A DNA stretch of 64,000 nt from positions 1,284,951 through 1,348,950 of the forward strand of contig NZ_AP014564.1 in the NCBI RefSeq assembly GCF_002369955.1, written 5' to 3'. This stretch comes from Ichthyobacterium seriolicida. GTDB taxonomy: Bacteria; Bacteroidota; Bacteroidia; Flavobacteriales; Ichthyobacteriaceae. The notes beneath the pieces are model-generated. The model was not told where the DNA came from. It did no database searches and was given only the letters and a program-made list of their open reading frames with translations. Positions 56,467 to 64,000 of the stretch are shown here, piece after piece (the first letter of the stretch is position 1; the number at the start of each line of letters is the position of its first letter). A program made the position numbers and the translations under genes.

Positions 56467-56612
56467 AGAGTTCTAATCTTTTTTATAAAAGATAAAGGGC
56501 ATTTTTTTAAAGGAGTAGATTATAAATAATCTCTACTAAATTGCTCTAATTTCTTTGGTTATGTTGTCTTTTTTTTACTAAATTTGGCTCTCTTAATAAA
56601 AAGTTTCTCAAT

Positions 56613-57269
56613 ATGAAGAAGATATTATTATTTTTAGTTATAGTCTTAGGTGCCCTTGCTGGTTATATGTATTTCTTTAAGGGGTCTTGCCATGTGAAAG
56701 ACAGCAAGACTGTCGCAGAATCTTCTGCGGCGGAAGATGTGATTCTTATATCTGACGGCATAAAAAATGTGAATATAGATGATACTGAGTTAGAGTGGCA
56801 GGGTAAAAAAGTCTTGATAGATAGTTATCACCAAGGAAGTATTAAGTTGAAATCTGGCACTTTAAATTTCTCAGGCGGTGAGCTGAAAATGGGGGAATTT
56901 GCAGTGGATATGTCTACTATAGAAGTTACTGATATAGAAGATGAGGAGAGCAGATCTAAGTTAAAAGGACATTTAGAATCAGAAGATTTTTTCGCAGTAG
57001 GTCAGTTCCCTTTATCTAATTTTAGGAGTAAAGAGGTAGTGTTGAAGTCTAAAAATTTATATTTAGTATCAGGAGATATGACTATAAGGGGTATTACTAA
57101 GCCTTATGATTTTGAGCTCAGCATATCTGATAGTAATACAGCTATAGCTGAGTTGGCTATAGATAGGACAGAGTTTTCTGTTAATTATAATTCTGAGAGT
57201 CTTTTAGGGCAAATAGGTGATAAGGTTATTTCAAATACAATCACTTTAAATATAAAGCTCAAGTTTTAA
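56613..57269 (+). CDS. YceI-family lipid-binding-like protein
   Basis: 218 aa with an N-terminal TM/signal (ILLFLVIVLGALAGYMYFF). The mature part is a YceI lipocalin-like barrel: LEWQGKKVLIDSYHQGSIKL, GELKMGEFAVDMSTIEVTD, LKGHLESEDFFAVGQFP, SGDMTIRGITKPYDFELSI, ending IGDKVISNTITLNIKLKF. Family members bind isoprenoid-type lipids; the ligand here is unknown. A cysteine at 25 follows the TM (GSCHV) and could be a lipobox, but its context is poor. Confidence 0.88.
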   Translation: MKKILLFLVIVLGALAGYMYFFKGSCHVKDSKTVAESSAAEDVILISDGIKNVNIDDTELEWQGKKVLIDSYHQGSIKLKSGTLNFSGGELKMGEFAVDMSTIEVTDIEDEESRSKLKGHLESEDFFAVGQFPLSNFRSKEVVLKSKNLYLVSGDMTIRGITKPYDFELSISDSNTAIAELAIDRTEFSVNYNSESLLGQIGDKVISNTITLNIKLKF

Positions 57270-57334
57270 TTTTCGTCTTTTTATATTTTATTATTATTAT
57301 TTTATTTGGAACATTTTAAGTTTGTTGTTGTGTT

Positions 57335-57646
57335 ATGTATGTAATTGTGGATATATTGGGATATCAGTATAAGGTGAAGAAAGGCGATAAGGTTTTTGTT
57401 GGACGTATAAACCAGCAAGAGAATACTGATATTTCTTTTGATAAAGTTATGCTATCAGATAATGGTGGTAAGGTTCTAGTGGGAGCTCCTTTTGTAGATG
57501 GAGTGAAAGTTGAGGCTAAGATTTTGTCTCATGTAAAAGGTGATAAAGTTATTGTCTTTAAGAAAAAGAGACGTAAAGGTTATCAAAAGAGTAATGGTCA
57601 TAGACAGTTGTTTACTCAGATTGAAGTAAAAGATATTTTAGTATAG
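57335..57646 (+). CDS. rplU: 50S ribosomal protein L21
   Basis: 103 aa: YVIVDILGYQYKVKKGDKVF, GGKVLVGAPFVDGVKVEAKI, and the L21 signature KVIVFKKKRRKGYQKSNGHR. Operon with rpmA 30 bp downstream. Confidence 0.97.
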   Translation: MYVIVDILGYQYKVKKGDKVFVGRINQQENTDISFDKVMLSDNGGKVLVGAPFVDGVKVEAKILSHVKGDKVIVFKKKRRKGYQKSNGHRQLFTQIEVKDILV

Positions 57647-57675
57647 GTAATTTTTGTATTTATTGATATAATATT

Positions 57676-57933
57676 ATGGCGCATAAAAAGGGAGCTGGAA
57701 GCTCCAAGAATGGTAGAGATTCACATAGTAAGAGGCTTGGGGTTAAAATATTTGGAGGACAGGCTGTTATTCCAGGAAATATAATTGTCAGACAACGTGG
57801 TACTAGACATAATCCAGGCGAAAATGTGGGTATAGGTAAAGATCATACTCTTTTTGCTTTAAAGGAGGGGGTAGTATCTTTCGATAAGAAGAAAGGAGGT
57901 AAGTCTTATGTTTCTGTGGTGCTCAATACTTAG
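57676..57933 (+). CDS. rpmA: 50S ribosomal protein L27
   Basis: 85 aa beginning [20 protein letters not shown], then [20 protein letters not shown] and [20 protein letters not shown]. The N-terminus has no cleavable extension of the Firmicutes type. A strong terminator follows. Confidence 0.98.
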   Translation: MAHKKGAGSSKNGRDSHSKRLGVKIFGGQAVIPGNIIVRQRGTRHNPGENVGIGKDHTLFALKEGVVSFDKKKGGKSYVSVVLNT

Positions 57934-57977
57934 TTTCATTTCAGATAGTTACATTTTACTAATTAATTCTTAATACT

Positions 57978-58009
57978 AAAGGGACATAATATTTTATGTC
58001 CCTTTTTTT
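57978..58009 (+). terminator. Terminator after rplU-rpmA
   Basis: AAAGGGACATAA (57978-57989) pairs with TTATGTCCCTTT (57994-58005) and is followed by more T. Confidence 0.93.
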
Positions 58010-58028
58010 ATTTATATGTTTTTGCAAT

Positions 58029-59093
58029 ATGTCTACAGATGAGAAATATATGCGTCGTTGCATAGAATTAGCTTATAATGGTGTAGGTTTAGTAGCACCT
58101 AATCCTATGGTGGGTGCGGTTTTAGTTTTAAATGATAGAATTATAGGTGAGGGCTGGCATAGAGAATACGGAGCCCAACACGCTGAAGTAGTAGCTATAA
58201 ACCATGCTATAAAAAATCTAGATAACCAAGATCTTCTGAGCGATTGTACTCTTTATGTGAACTTAGAGCCTTGTATACATTTTGGCAAAACACCTCCTTG
58301 TTGTGATTTGATATTAAAGAAGAAAATTTCTAGGATAGTAATAGGTTCTAGAGATACTAATAAACATATAGAGGGGAGTAGTATAGAGAGATTTAAAGAA
58401 AATGGTCAAGAGGTTAGGATGGGGGTATTAGAAGAGGAATGTAGATATTTAAACAGGCGTTTTTTTATTTTTTATGAAAAAAAAAGACCTTATATAATTT
58501 TAAAATGGGCACAGTCTAAAGATGGGTTTATAGATATAAATAGAGATGAGAGGATTAACAAAAGTCCTGTGTCTATAAGTAATGACCTATCTAGACAATT
58601 GGTTCATAAATGGAGAACGGAAGAATATGGCATTACAGTTGGAAAAACTACTGTAGAAAAAGACAATCCAAAATTGAATTCTAGATATTGGAGTGGAAAA
58701 AATCCAGTTAGAATCTCATTAGATAGAGAGTTATCTATTCCATCGCATTATAATATATACGATAATTCACAGTCTACAATAATATTTACCAATAGAGATA
58801 TATCTAGTACTCATAATACAGATTTCAAAAAGATAGATTTCTCCAAAGAGATATTACCTCAAATATTAGAATATTTGTTTTTAAAGAATGTACAGTCTAT
58901 CATAGTTGAGGGAGGAAGTGTTTTAATTAATTCTTTTATTGAATCTAAACTATGGGATGAAATTAAGTGTTTTATAGGTTTATCAACTCTCAAAGAAGGA
59001 GTGAGAGCTCCATATATAAAAAATGCAACATTAGAAAGTACACATAAAGTAGATGATGATATATTGAATATTTACTCTAATTCTATTAATTAA
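58029..59093 (+). CDS. ribD: Bifunctional riboflavin deaminase/reductase
   Basis: Deaminates and then reduces the pyrimidine intermediate of riboflavin synthesis. The start chosen is ATG 58029 (MSTDEKYMRRCIELAYNGVG); a frame open from 57996 overlaps the terminator. The deaminase domain has HAEVVAI and PCIHFGKTPPCCDLIL (zinc ligands His, Cys, Cys); the reductase domain begins YIILKWAQSKDGFI and has VEGGSVLINSFIES near the end. 354 aa, normal. The gene begins only 20 bases after the terminator T tract, so its promoter must overlap it. Confidence 0.95.
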   Translation: MSTDEKYMRRCIELAYNGVGLVAPNPMVGAVLVLNDRIIGEGWHREYGAQHAEVVAINHAIKNLDNQDLLSDCTLYVNLEPCIHFGKTPPCCDLILKKKISRIVIGSRDTNKHIEGSSIERFKENGQEVRMGVLEEECRYLNRRFFIFYEKKRPYIILKWAQSKDGFIDINRDERINKSPVSISNDLSRQLVHKWRTEEYGITVGKTTVEKDNPKLNSRYWSGKNPVRISLDRELSIPSHYNIYDNSQSTIIFTNRDISSTHNTDFKKIDFSKEILPQILEYLFLKNVQSIIVEGGSVLINSFIESKLWDEIKCFIGLSTLKEGVRAPYIKNATLESTHKVDDDILNIYSNSIN

Positions 59094-59164
59094 TCTTCAG
59101 TTATGTCGATCAATTTTATGCTAATAGTTTGATGAAATTATTGAAAAAAAGCTTCTGTTTATAT

Positions 59165-59203
59165 AAAAAATGGCAAACCATATTTTAATAGTTTGCCATT
59201 TTT
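59165..59203. terminator. Bidirectional terminator, ribD / rpsA
   Basis: AAAAATGGCAAAC (59166-59178) pairs with GTTTGCCATTTTT (59191-59203), between convergent genes; A and T tracts on both sides suit both directions. Confidence 0.9.
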
Positions 59204-59224
59204 CAGTTTAGTTTTTAGAAAATA

Positions 59225-61003
59225 TTACTTTTCAGCATTTTCTTCTAATTCAGTTGTTTTTTTCTTCAATTCAGAAAGGATTTTTAAATCTCCCAACGTA
59301 GACCTCTCTACTTGTTTATTTTTGGCATTATAATCCTTAGAAGATCTCTCTTCTTTTATTTTAAACGTATCAGTATGAGATAAGACTACTTTGTGAAAAT
59401 CTTTACTAAATTCTATTACTAGAAATTCAGAAGAATCCCCTTTCTCTAATTTAGAACCATCTTCTTTAACTAAGAGCCTACTAGGTACAAATCCCTTTAA
59501 TCCTTCATCTGTTAAATTAATGGTTGCCCCTTTGTCAATTAGATTATCTATTGTGAGAGTATGGATTGTCCCTACAGAATAAGTATCTTCATACTTATCC
59601 CATGGATTATCTTTCGTCTGCTTGTGCCCTAGACGTAATTTTCTATTTTCAACATCTAGTTCTAGGATCTTAACTTCTAATTCGTCTCCTATTTTTATAA
59701 AATCCGATGGGTGTTTTATTTTACTCATCCAAGACAAATCAGAAATATGTACTAATCCATCAACTCCCGACTCTAATTCTACAAAGACTCCAAAATTTGT
59801 AAAGTTTATAGCTTTTCCAAAATGAGTAGAATCCAAAGGGTATTTAGATGTTATATCTGTCCAAGGGTCTGGAGATAGTTGTTTCATTCCAAGGGAAATC
59901 TTCCTGTCTTCTCTATTTATGGATAAGATAACTGCTTCTACCTTGTCTCCAACTTTTAAAAAGTCTTGAGCTGAACGCAAGTGTGTTGCCCACGACATCT
60001 CAGATACATGCATAAGCCCTTCTACTCCTTTAGCTATTTGTATAAATGCTCCGTAATCTAGTAATACAGTAACTTCTCCTGTTATCTTATCTCCCTCTTT
60101 TATATTTTCATCTAGGGTATCCCATGGGTGAGGTTGTAATTGTTTCATACCCAACTGAATACGGTTTTTTTCTTTATCAAAATCTAAGATAACTACATTT
60201 AATGTTTCTCCTAATTCTACAGCTTCACTAGGATGTGATACCCTATTCCAAGAGATATCAGTAATATGAACTAATCCATCTATACCACCTAGATCTACAA
60301 ACAATCCATATGATGTTATATTCTTTACTACTCCTTCTAAAACCTGACCTTTTTCTAAGTTAGATATTATCTCTTTCTTTTGATCTTCAATATCAGCTTC
60401 TATAAGAGCTTTATGTGATATTATGATATTCTTAAACTCTTTATTTATCTTTATTATTTTGAATTCCATAGTTTTATCTACGTATTCATCATAATCGTGA
60501 ATAGCTTTCACATCTATCTGTGAACCAGGTAAGAAAGCTTCTATCCCCATAATATCGACGATCATACCTCCTTTTGTTCTGCACTTTATATGCCCGTTTA
60601 CTATTTCTTCATTTTCAAATGCAGAGTTTACTCTGTTCCAAGAATTTATGGTCCTAGCTTTTCTGTGTGAAAGAATAAGACGACCGCTCTTATCTTCTTT
60701 TTTTTCTACTAATACGTCTACGATATCTCCCACTGCCAATTTAGGATTGTAACGAAATTCATTCAGGGATATCACCCCTTCAGACTTGAAGTTTATACCT
60801 ATGATGGCTTCTCTATCAGTTAGAAAATTTACAGTTCCACTAACGACTTCTGATTCATTTACATTTTTAAAGTTGTCTGTGTATAACTCTTGTTCCTTTG
60901 TAACATTTGATTCGCTTCCCGCTTCATAAGCGTCCCAATCAAATTCTTCTATTTGTTGTAGGTTTTGTTGATCAATTTGTGATTTAATATCATCTTCTGA
61001 CAT
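59225..61003 (-). CDS. rpsA: 30S ribosomal protein S1
   Basis: 592 aa with six S1 (OB) domains; clear repeat words are LEGVVKNITSYGLFVDLGGI, GEVTVLLDYGAFIQIAKGVE, KAINFTNFGVFVELESGVDG with VHISD/MHVSE and WxxRVSHPSE-like segments. The N-terminal 40 residues are acidic, as in Bacteroidota S1. In this phylum mRNAs rarely carry Shine-Dalgarno, so S1 is a main mRNA binder (established knowledge). Stands alone. Confidence 0.97.
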   Translation of the reverse strand: MSEDDIKSQIDQQNLQQIEEFDWDAYEAGSESNVTKEQELYTDNFKNVNESEVVSGTVNFLTDREAIIGINFKSEGVISLNEFRYNPKLAVGDIVDVLVEKKEDKSGRLILSHRKARTINSWNRVNSAFENEEIVNGHIKCRTKGGMIVDIMGIEAFLPGSQIDVKAIHDYDEYVDKTMEFKIIKINKEFKNIIISHKALIEADIEDQKKEIISNLEKGQVLEGVVKNITSYGLFVDLGGIDGLVHITDISWNRVSHPSEAVELGETLNVVILDFDKEKNRIQLGMKQLQPHPWDTLDENIKEGDKITGEVTVLLDYGAFIQIAKGVEGLMHVSEMSWATHLRSAQDFLKVGDKVEAVILSINREDRKISLGMKQLSPDPWTDITSKYPLDSTHFGKAINFTNFGVFVELESGVDGLVHISDLSWMSKIKHPSDFIKIGDELEVKILELDVENRKLRLGHKQTKDNPWDKYEDTYSVGTIHTLTIDNLIDKGATINLTDEGLKGFVPSRLLVKEDGSKLEKGDSSEFLVIEFSKDFHKVVLSHTDTFKIKEERSSKDYNAKNKQVERSTLGDLKILSELKKKTTELEENAEK

Positions 61004-61185
61004 TTCATTTTAGTTTTTGTATCTCTGCATCATGCTCAAGTAGGACTTTTTTTTTGAGAAAAATACTCAGAGAGGTTATTAAAAATATTTTGTGTAACAC
61101 TGGCCTGTAATTTAAAATTACAAAACATAGTAGTCCATACACAGGGACAAATTTAATATTTTTTACATTATAAATACTAAAAAAT

Positions 61186-61193
61186 TACCTTTG
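61186..61193 (+). promoter_or_regulatory. -7 promoter box just upstream of rbfA
   Basis: TACCTTTG fits TAnnTTTG and ends 5 bases before the rbfA ATG (61199). Transcription would start at about the start codon, implying a leaderless mRNA. Confidence 0.5.
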
Positions 61194-61198
61194 CAACC

Positions 61199-61543
61199 AT
61201 GGAAACCATAAGACAAAAAAAGATAGGGACTTTACTCTTAAGAGATCTTTCTGAAATTATTAGAACTGTGTTGAAAGATAATTTTTCTAATATCATGATT
61301 ACTGTGACTAATGTTTATGTCACTAAAGATCTATCTTTAGCTAAAGTTTATATAAGTATATTTCCATCTAATCTCACATCCGAGATAAAAGAAATGGTGG
61401 ATTCTAATAAAAATTATTTTAAACATTTATTATCAATGCGTACCAAAAAACAATTGCGCAAAACTCCCGATTTAAAATTTTATGTAGATGACTCTTTGGA
61501 TTACATAGAGAATATTGATAACATTCTTAAGAAGCATACTTAG
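61199..61543 (+). CDS. rbfA: 30S ribosome-binding factor A
   Basis: 114-aa KH-fold factor for late 16S maturation: ETIRQKKIGTLLLRDLSEII at the N-terminus, VYVTKDLSLAKVYISIFP, and the KH motif LRKTPDLKFYVDDSLDYIE. Normal length. Its stop is immediately before the lolC/E-like start at 61544; the pair is conserved in Flavobacteriia. Confidence 0.95.
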   Translation: METIRQKKIGTLLLRDLSEIIRTVLKDNFSNIMITVTNVYVTKDLSLAKVYISIFPSNLTSEIKEMVDSNKNYFKHLLSMRTKKQLRKTPDLKFYVDDSLDYIENIDNILKKHT

Positions 61544-62764
61544 ATGTTCAATAAAATAAATGTACCTGTATATATAGCAAAGAGATATTTTATATCTAAA
61601 AATAATAATAATTCTGTTAATATTATTACCTCTATCTCTATTTTGGGAATAGTCATAGGTACTTTTTCCATGTTATTGATATTATCTGTGTATTCAGGTT
61701 TGGAGAAGTACAGTATAGACATTCAAAATAATATAACTCCCGATATAATAATAACATCCAATACAGATAAATTTTTCACATTAGATTCTATTCAGGAGCA
61801 AGAGATAAAAGGGATAAAAGAAATTTTATATCATTCTAAAACCTTGGTTGAAAAGGCTTTTTTTACTTATAGAGAAAAAAAATCCATAGCTTATTTAAAG
61901 GGAGTAGATAATAATTATACAAACATAAATAGGTTAGATACTTTACTTTATAAAGGTAGATATTTCAAATACGATAGAAAGGAAGCCATAGTAGGTTCTG
62001 TACTATCCAGAAAAATGGATATGTCAATAGACGGAAACAATTATTTAAATGTTTATGTTCCTAAAAAGGGTAAGAGTGTAAATGTGTTAGAAAATTATTT
62101 CTCATCTAATATCGTAAATGTTAGTGGTGTTTTTCTTGCCGAAAGAGATTTTGATTCTAAATATGTGATTTTACCCATAGATATAGTTAGACAGATACTT
62201 CAGTTAGATGAAGAATATTACAGTGGTGTAGAATTTAAATTAAGAGATGATCAAGAGATTGATATTCCCTCGTTAAAATCCAGAATACACCATATAGTAG
62301 GAGAGAATTTCGATATAAAGACCAAAAGAGAACAAAATGAGTTTATATATAAGATTATAAATATGGAGTCTTTTGTGTCTTATTTTATGCTTACTCTAAT
62401 ACTTATAATATCAATGTTTGGTGTTATTGGCTCTCTATCAATTTTAATAGTTGAAAAAAAAGAACATATGAGAGTACTCTTCAATCTAGGATTAGAGCTA
62501 AGAGATATAAAAAAGATATTTATTTACGAAGGGTTAATAATACTTAGCGTAGGTTTTGTATTTGGAACGATCATTTGTTTTATAATGTGTTTTTTACAGG
62601 ATTATTACGGTCTTATTACATTGGGTAAAATGTCTTCGGTAGCTTATCCTGTAAATTGGAAATGGAATAATTTTATCATTGTATTATTTACAGTTTACAT
62701 TATTGGGTATATAACTTCTTATCTAACTGTGAATAGAATGAAGATGATGTCCAATACTATTTGA
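61544..62764 (+). CDS. LolC/LolE-like ABC transporter permease
   Basis: 406-aa FtsX/LolCE permease that would release lipoproteins from the inner membrane. One N-terminal TM (about residues 27-50, SILGIVIGTFSMLLILSVYS), a large periplasmic MacB-type domain (residues about 60-275), then three TMs (FMLTLILIISMFGVIGSLSI, GLIILSVGFVFGTIICFIMC, NNFIIVLFTVYIIGYITSYL). Begins VPVYIAKRYFISKNNNNSV, the LolC/E start motif. Starts one base after rbfA. The ATPase partner (lolD) is not in the window. Confidence 0.9.
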   Translation: MFNKINVPVYIAKRYFISKNNNNSVNIITSISILGIVIGTFSMLLILSVYSGLEKYSIDIQNNITPDIIITSNTDKFFTLDSIQEQEIKGIKEILYHSKTLVEKAFFTYREKKSIAYLKGVDNNYTNINRLDTLLYKGRYFKYDRKEAIVGSVLSRKMDMSIDGNNYLNVYVPKKGKSVNVLENYFSSNIVNVSGVFLAERDFDSKYVILPIDIVRQILQLDEEYYSGVEFKLRDDQEIDIPSLKSRIHHIVGENFDIKTKREQNEFIYKIINMESFVSYFMLTLILIISMFGVIGSLSILIVEKKEHMRVLFNLGLELRDIKKIFIYEGLIILSVGFVFGTIICFIMCFLQDYYGLITLGKMSSVAYPVNWKWNNFIIVLFTVYIIGYITSYLTVNRMKMMSNTI

Positions 62765-62802
62765 TGATATTTTAAATCACATTCTTCGTAGATATTTTTT
62801 TA

Positions 62803-64000
62803 ATGAGATTACACAGAAATTTAGTTTTAGCAGTTATAGATGCCCTTTATGTTATATTCAATGAAGGGGTGTTTGCGAATAAGGCTATAGAGAAAACCCT
62901 AAAAAAAGATGTTAAGTGGGGGAGTAGAGATAGGGGATTTATAGCTGAGAGCATATATGATATCGTTAGAAATAGAAGATTATTGACTTATGTTTCAAAT
63001 ATAAAGCCTCATTACGATAAGAAGAATATTTGGAAGTTATTCGCTTCGTGGAGAGTTATAAATGATTATAGATTATCAGAGTGGCCAGAATTTGAAACTA
63101 CTCCTGTCAGAAAAATAAAGTCACGTCATGCAGATGCAAGTAAAGATAGAAGATTAAGAGAGAGTATTCCCGATTGGTTAGATGATTTATGTTTTTCAGA
63201 GTTGGGAAATAGTTGGGATAGAGAAGTATCATCTCTAAATGAGATGGCAAAAGTTGTGCTACGTGTTAATACTACTAAGACATCTATTTCATCACTTAGG
63301 AGCGATTTGTTTAAAGAGGGGATAGAGTCTTATGAGATAGAAGCATATAAAAGTGCTTTGGTATTAAAAGAGCGAAAAAATGTTTTTAGCACCGAATGTT
63401 TCAAAAAGGGATATTTCGAAGTTCAGGATGCTTCTTCTCAGTTAGTATCGGAGTTTTTAGACATAAAGCCCAAAATGAATGTAGTAGATGCTTGTGCTGG
63501 GGCTGGAGGTAAGACTTTACATATTTCCAATATAATGGATAATAAAGGAAATATTATAGCCATGGATATTGACAAGTATAAACTTTTTGAGTTGAAAAGG
63601 AGGGCTAAGAGAAATGGTGCTTTCAATATTAATATCAGATGTATTACTTCTTCCAAAGTTGTAAAGAGAATGGATGGTTGCGCAGATAGGTTGTTATTAG
63701 ATGTTCCGTGTTCTGGATTGGGGGTTTTAAAAAGGAATCCAGATATTAAATGGAAATTAACTCGAGAATCACTAGATGAGCTCAAGGGCAAGCAGGAATA
63801 TATTTTATCTAAATACAGCAAAATGTTGAAAATAGAAGGCAAAATGGTATATGCTACTTGTTCTATTCTCCCTTCGGAAAATGAATTACAAATACAGAAA
63901 TTCATAAGCCAACACGATAATTTCGAGTTGATAAAAGAAAGGAAAATATCTCCTTATAAAACTGGTTTTGATGGATTTTATATAGCTGTTTTAAAGAGAA
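62803..64000 (+). CDS. RsmB-like 16S rRNA m5C methyltransferase (3' end outside window)
   Basis: Open frame from ATG 62803 (MRLHRNLVLAVIDALYVIF) to the window end, about 399 codons. It has a NusB-like N-terminal half and a Rossmann methyltransferase: VVDACAGAGGKTLHIS (SAM binding, about residue 227), LLLDVPCSGLGVLKRNPDIK (catalytic Cys pair site 1) and YATCSILPSENELQIQK (catalytic TCS). This is the RsmB/NOP2 family; RsmB modifies C967 of 16S rRNA in E. coli, but close relatives with other sites cannot be excluded. The end is cut. Confidence 0.9.
   Translation, partial: MRLHRNLVLAVIDALYVIFNEGVFANKAIEKTLKKDVKWGSRDRGFIAESIYDIVRNRRLLTYVSNIKPHYDKKNIWKLFASWRVINDYRLSEWPEFETTPVRKIKSRHADASKDRRLRESIPDWLDDLCFSELGNSWDREVSSLNEMAKVVLRVNTTKTSISSLRSDLFKEGIESYEIEAYKSALVLKERKNVFSTECFKKGYFEVQDASSQLVSEFLDIKPKMNVVDACAGAGGKTLHISNIMDNKGNIIAMDIDKYKLFELKRRAKRNGAFNINIRCITSSKVVKRMDGCADRLLLDVPCSGLGVLKRNPDIKWKLTRESLDELKGKQEYILSKYSKMLKIEGKMVYATCSILPSENELQIQKFISQHDNFELIKERKISPYKTGFDGFYIAVLKR

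Overview
The window is AT-rich chromosomal DNA of a member of the Bacteroidota, most likely the class Flavobacteriia. The sequence evidence is a PorP/SprF-type outer-membrane protein, BshA (bacillithiol pathway), a SurA/PpiD-like membrane foldase, the rbfA-lolC/E and hypothetical-rnpA gene pairs, a carB without the C-terminal allosteric domain, TAnnTTTG -7 promoter boxes and few Shine-Dalgarno sequences. Many IS scars, secreted C10 peptidases and the low GC would suit an animal-associated species such as Ichthyobacterium. That genus is only a guess from memory.

Layout. 1-6.7 kb: aspartokinase (cut by the window edge), aroA, a porP-like gene, tRNA-Arg, a scarred intergenic zone with IS relics, rnpB on the minus strand, and fmt. 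7-11.2 kb: an acidic repeat lipoprotein and a TRAP transporter whose dctM is split by a complete 1600-bp IS1380-family element with a TTAA target duplication. 11.3-15.05 kb: bshA, a dTDP-glucose dehydratase, ddl, coaD. 15.05-20.1 kb: a tandem duplication of a C10 (streptopain-like) lipoprotein peptidase with a divergent small lipoprotein; three copies of a palindromic-ended repeat border the modules. 20.2-28.1 kb: transaldolase, hemB, nadA-nadB, tRNA-Ser, rpmH, carB. 28.2-31.3 kb: a tandem duplication of a pair of small beta-barrel genes, one copy frameshifted, whose unit includes the 3' end of the adjacent M16 peptidase gene. 34.6-39.6 kb: a repeat-domain surface lipoprotein broken by a frameshift and an IS-derived MITE, then a three-gene, higher-GC defence-like operon (CD-NTase, DUF6602 nuclease-like protein, broken two-TM protein) bracketed by IS1380 derivatives. 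39.7-64 kb: mostly housekeeping genes: lepA, tRNA-Leu, sppA, rnpA, ilvE, pssA, folA, nusA-infB-gyrB, ppiD-like, yceI-like, rplU-rpmA, ribD, rpsA, rbfA, lolC/E, rsmB (cut by the window end).

How it fits together. The backbone encodes amino-acid, NAD, haem, thiol, envelope and translation functions. The accessory parts are surface or secreted proteins that have duplicated and decayed, plus an IS1380-borne set of elements (one autonomous copy, three short MITEs, one 3' remnant) all sitting in TTAA. The most interesting locus is the CBASS-like operon at 37.2-39.1 kb; the second is the duplicated peptidase/lipoprotein module at 15-20 kb.
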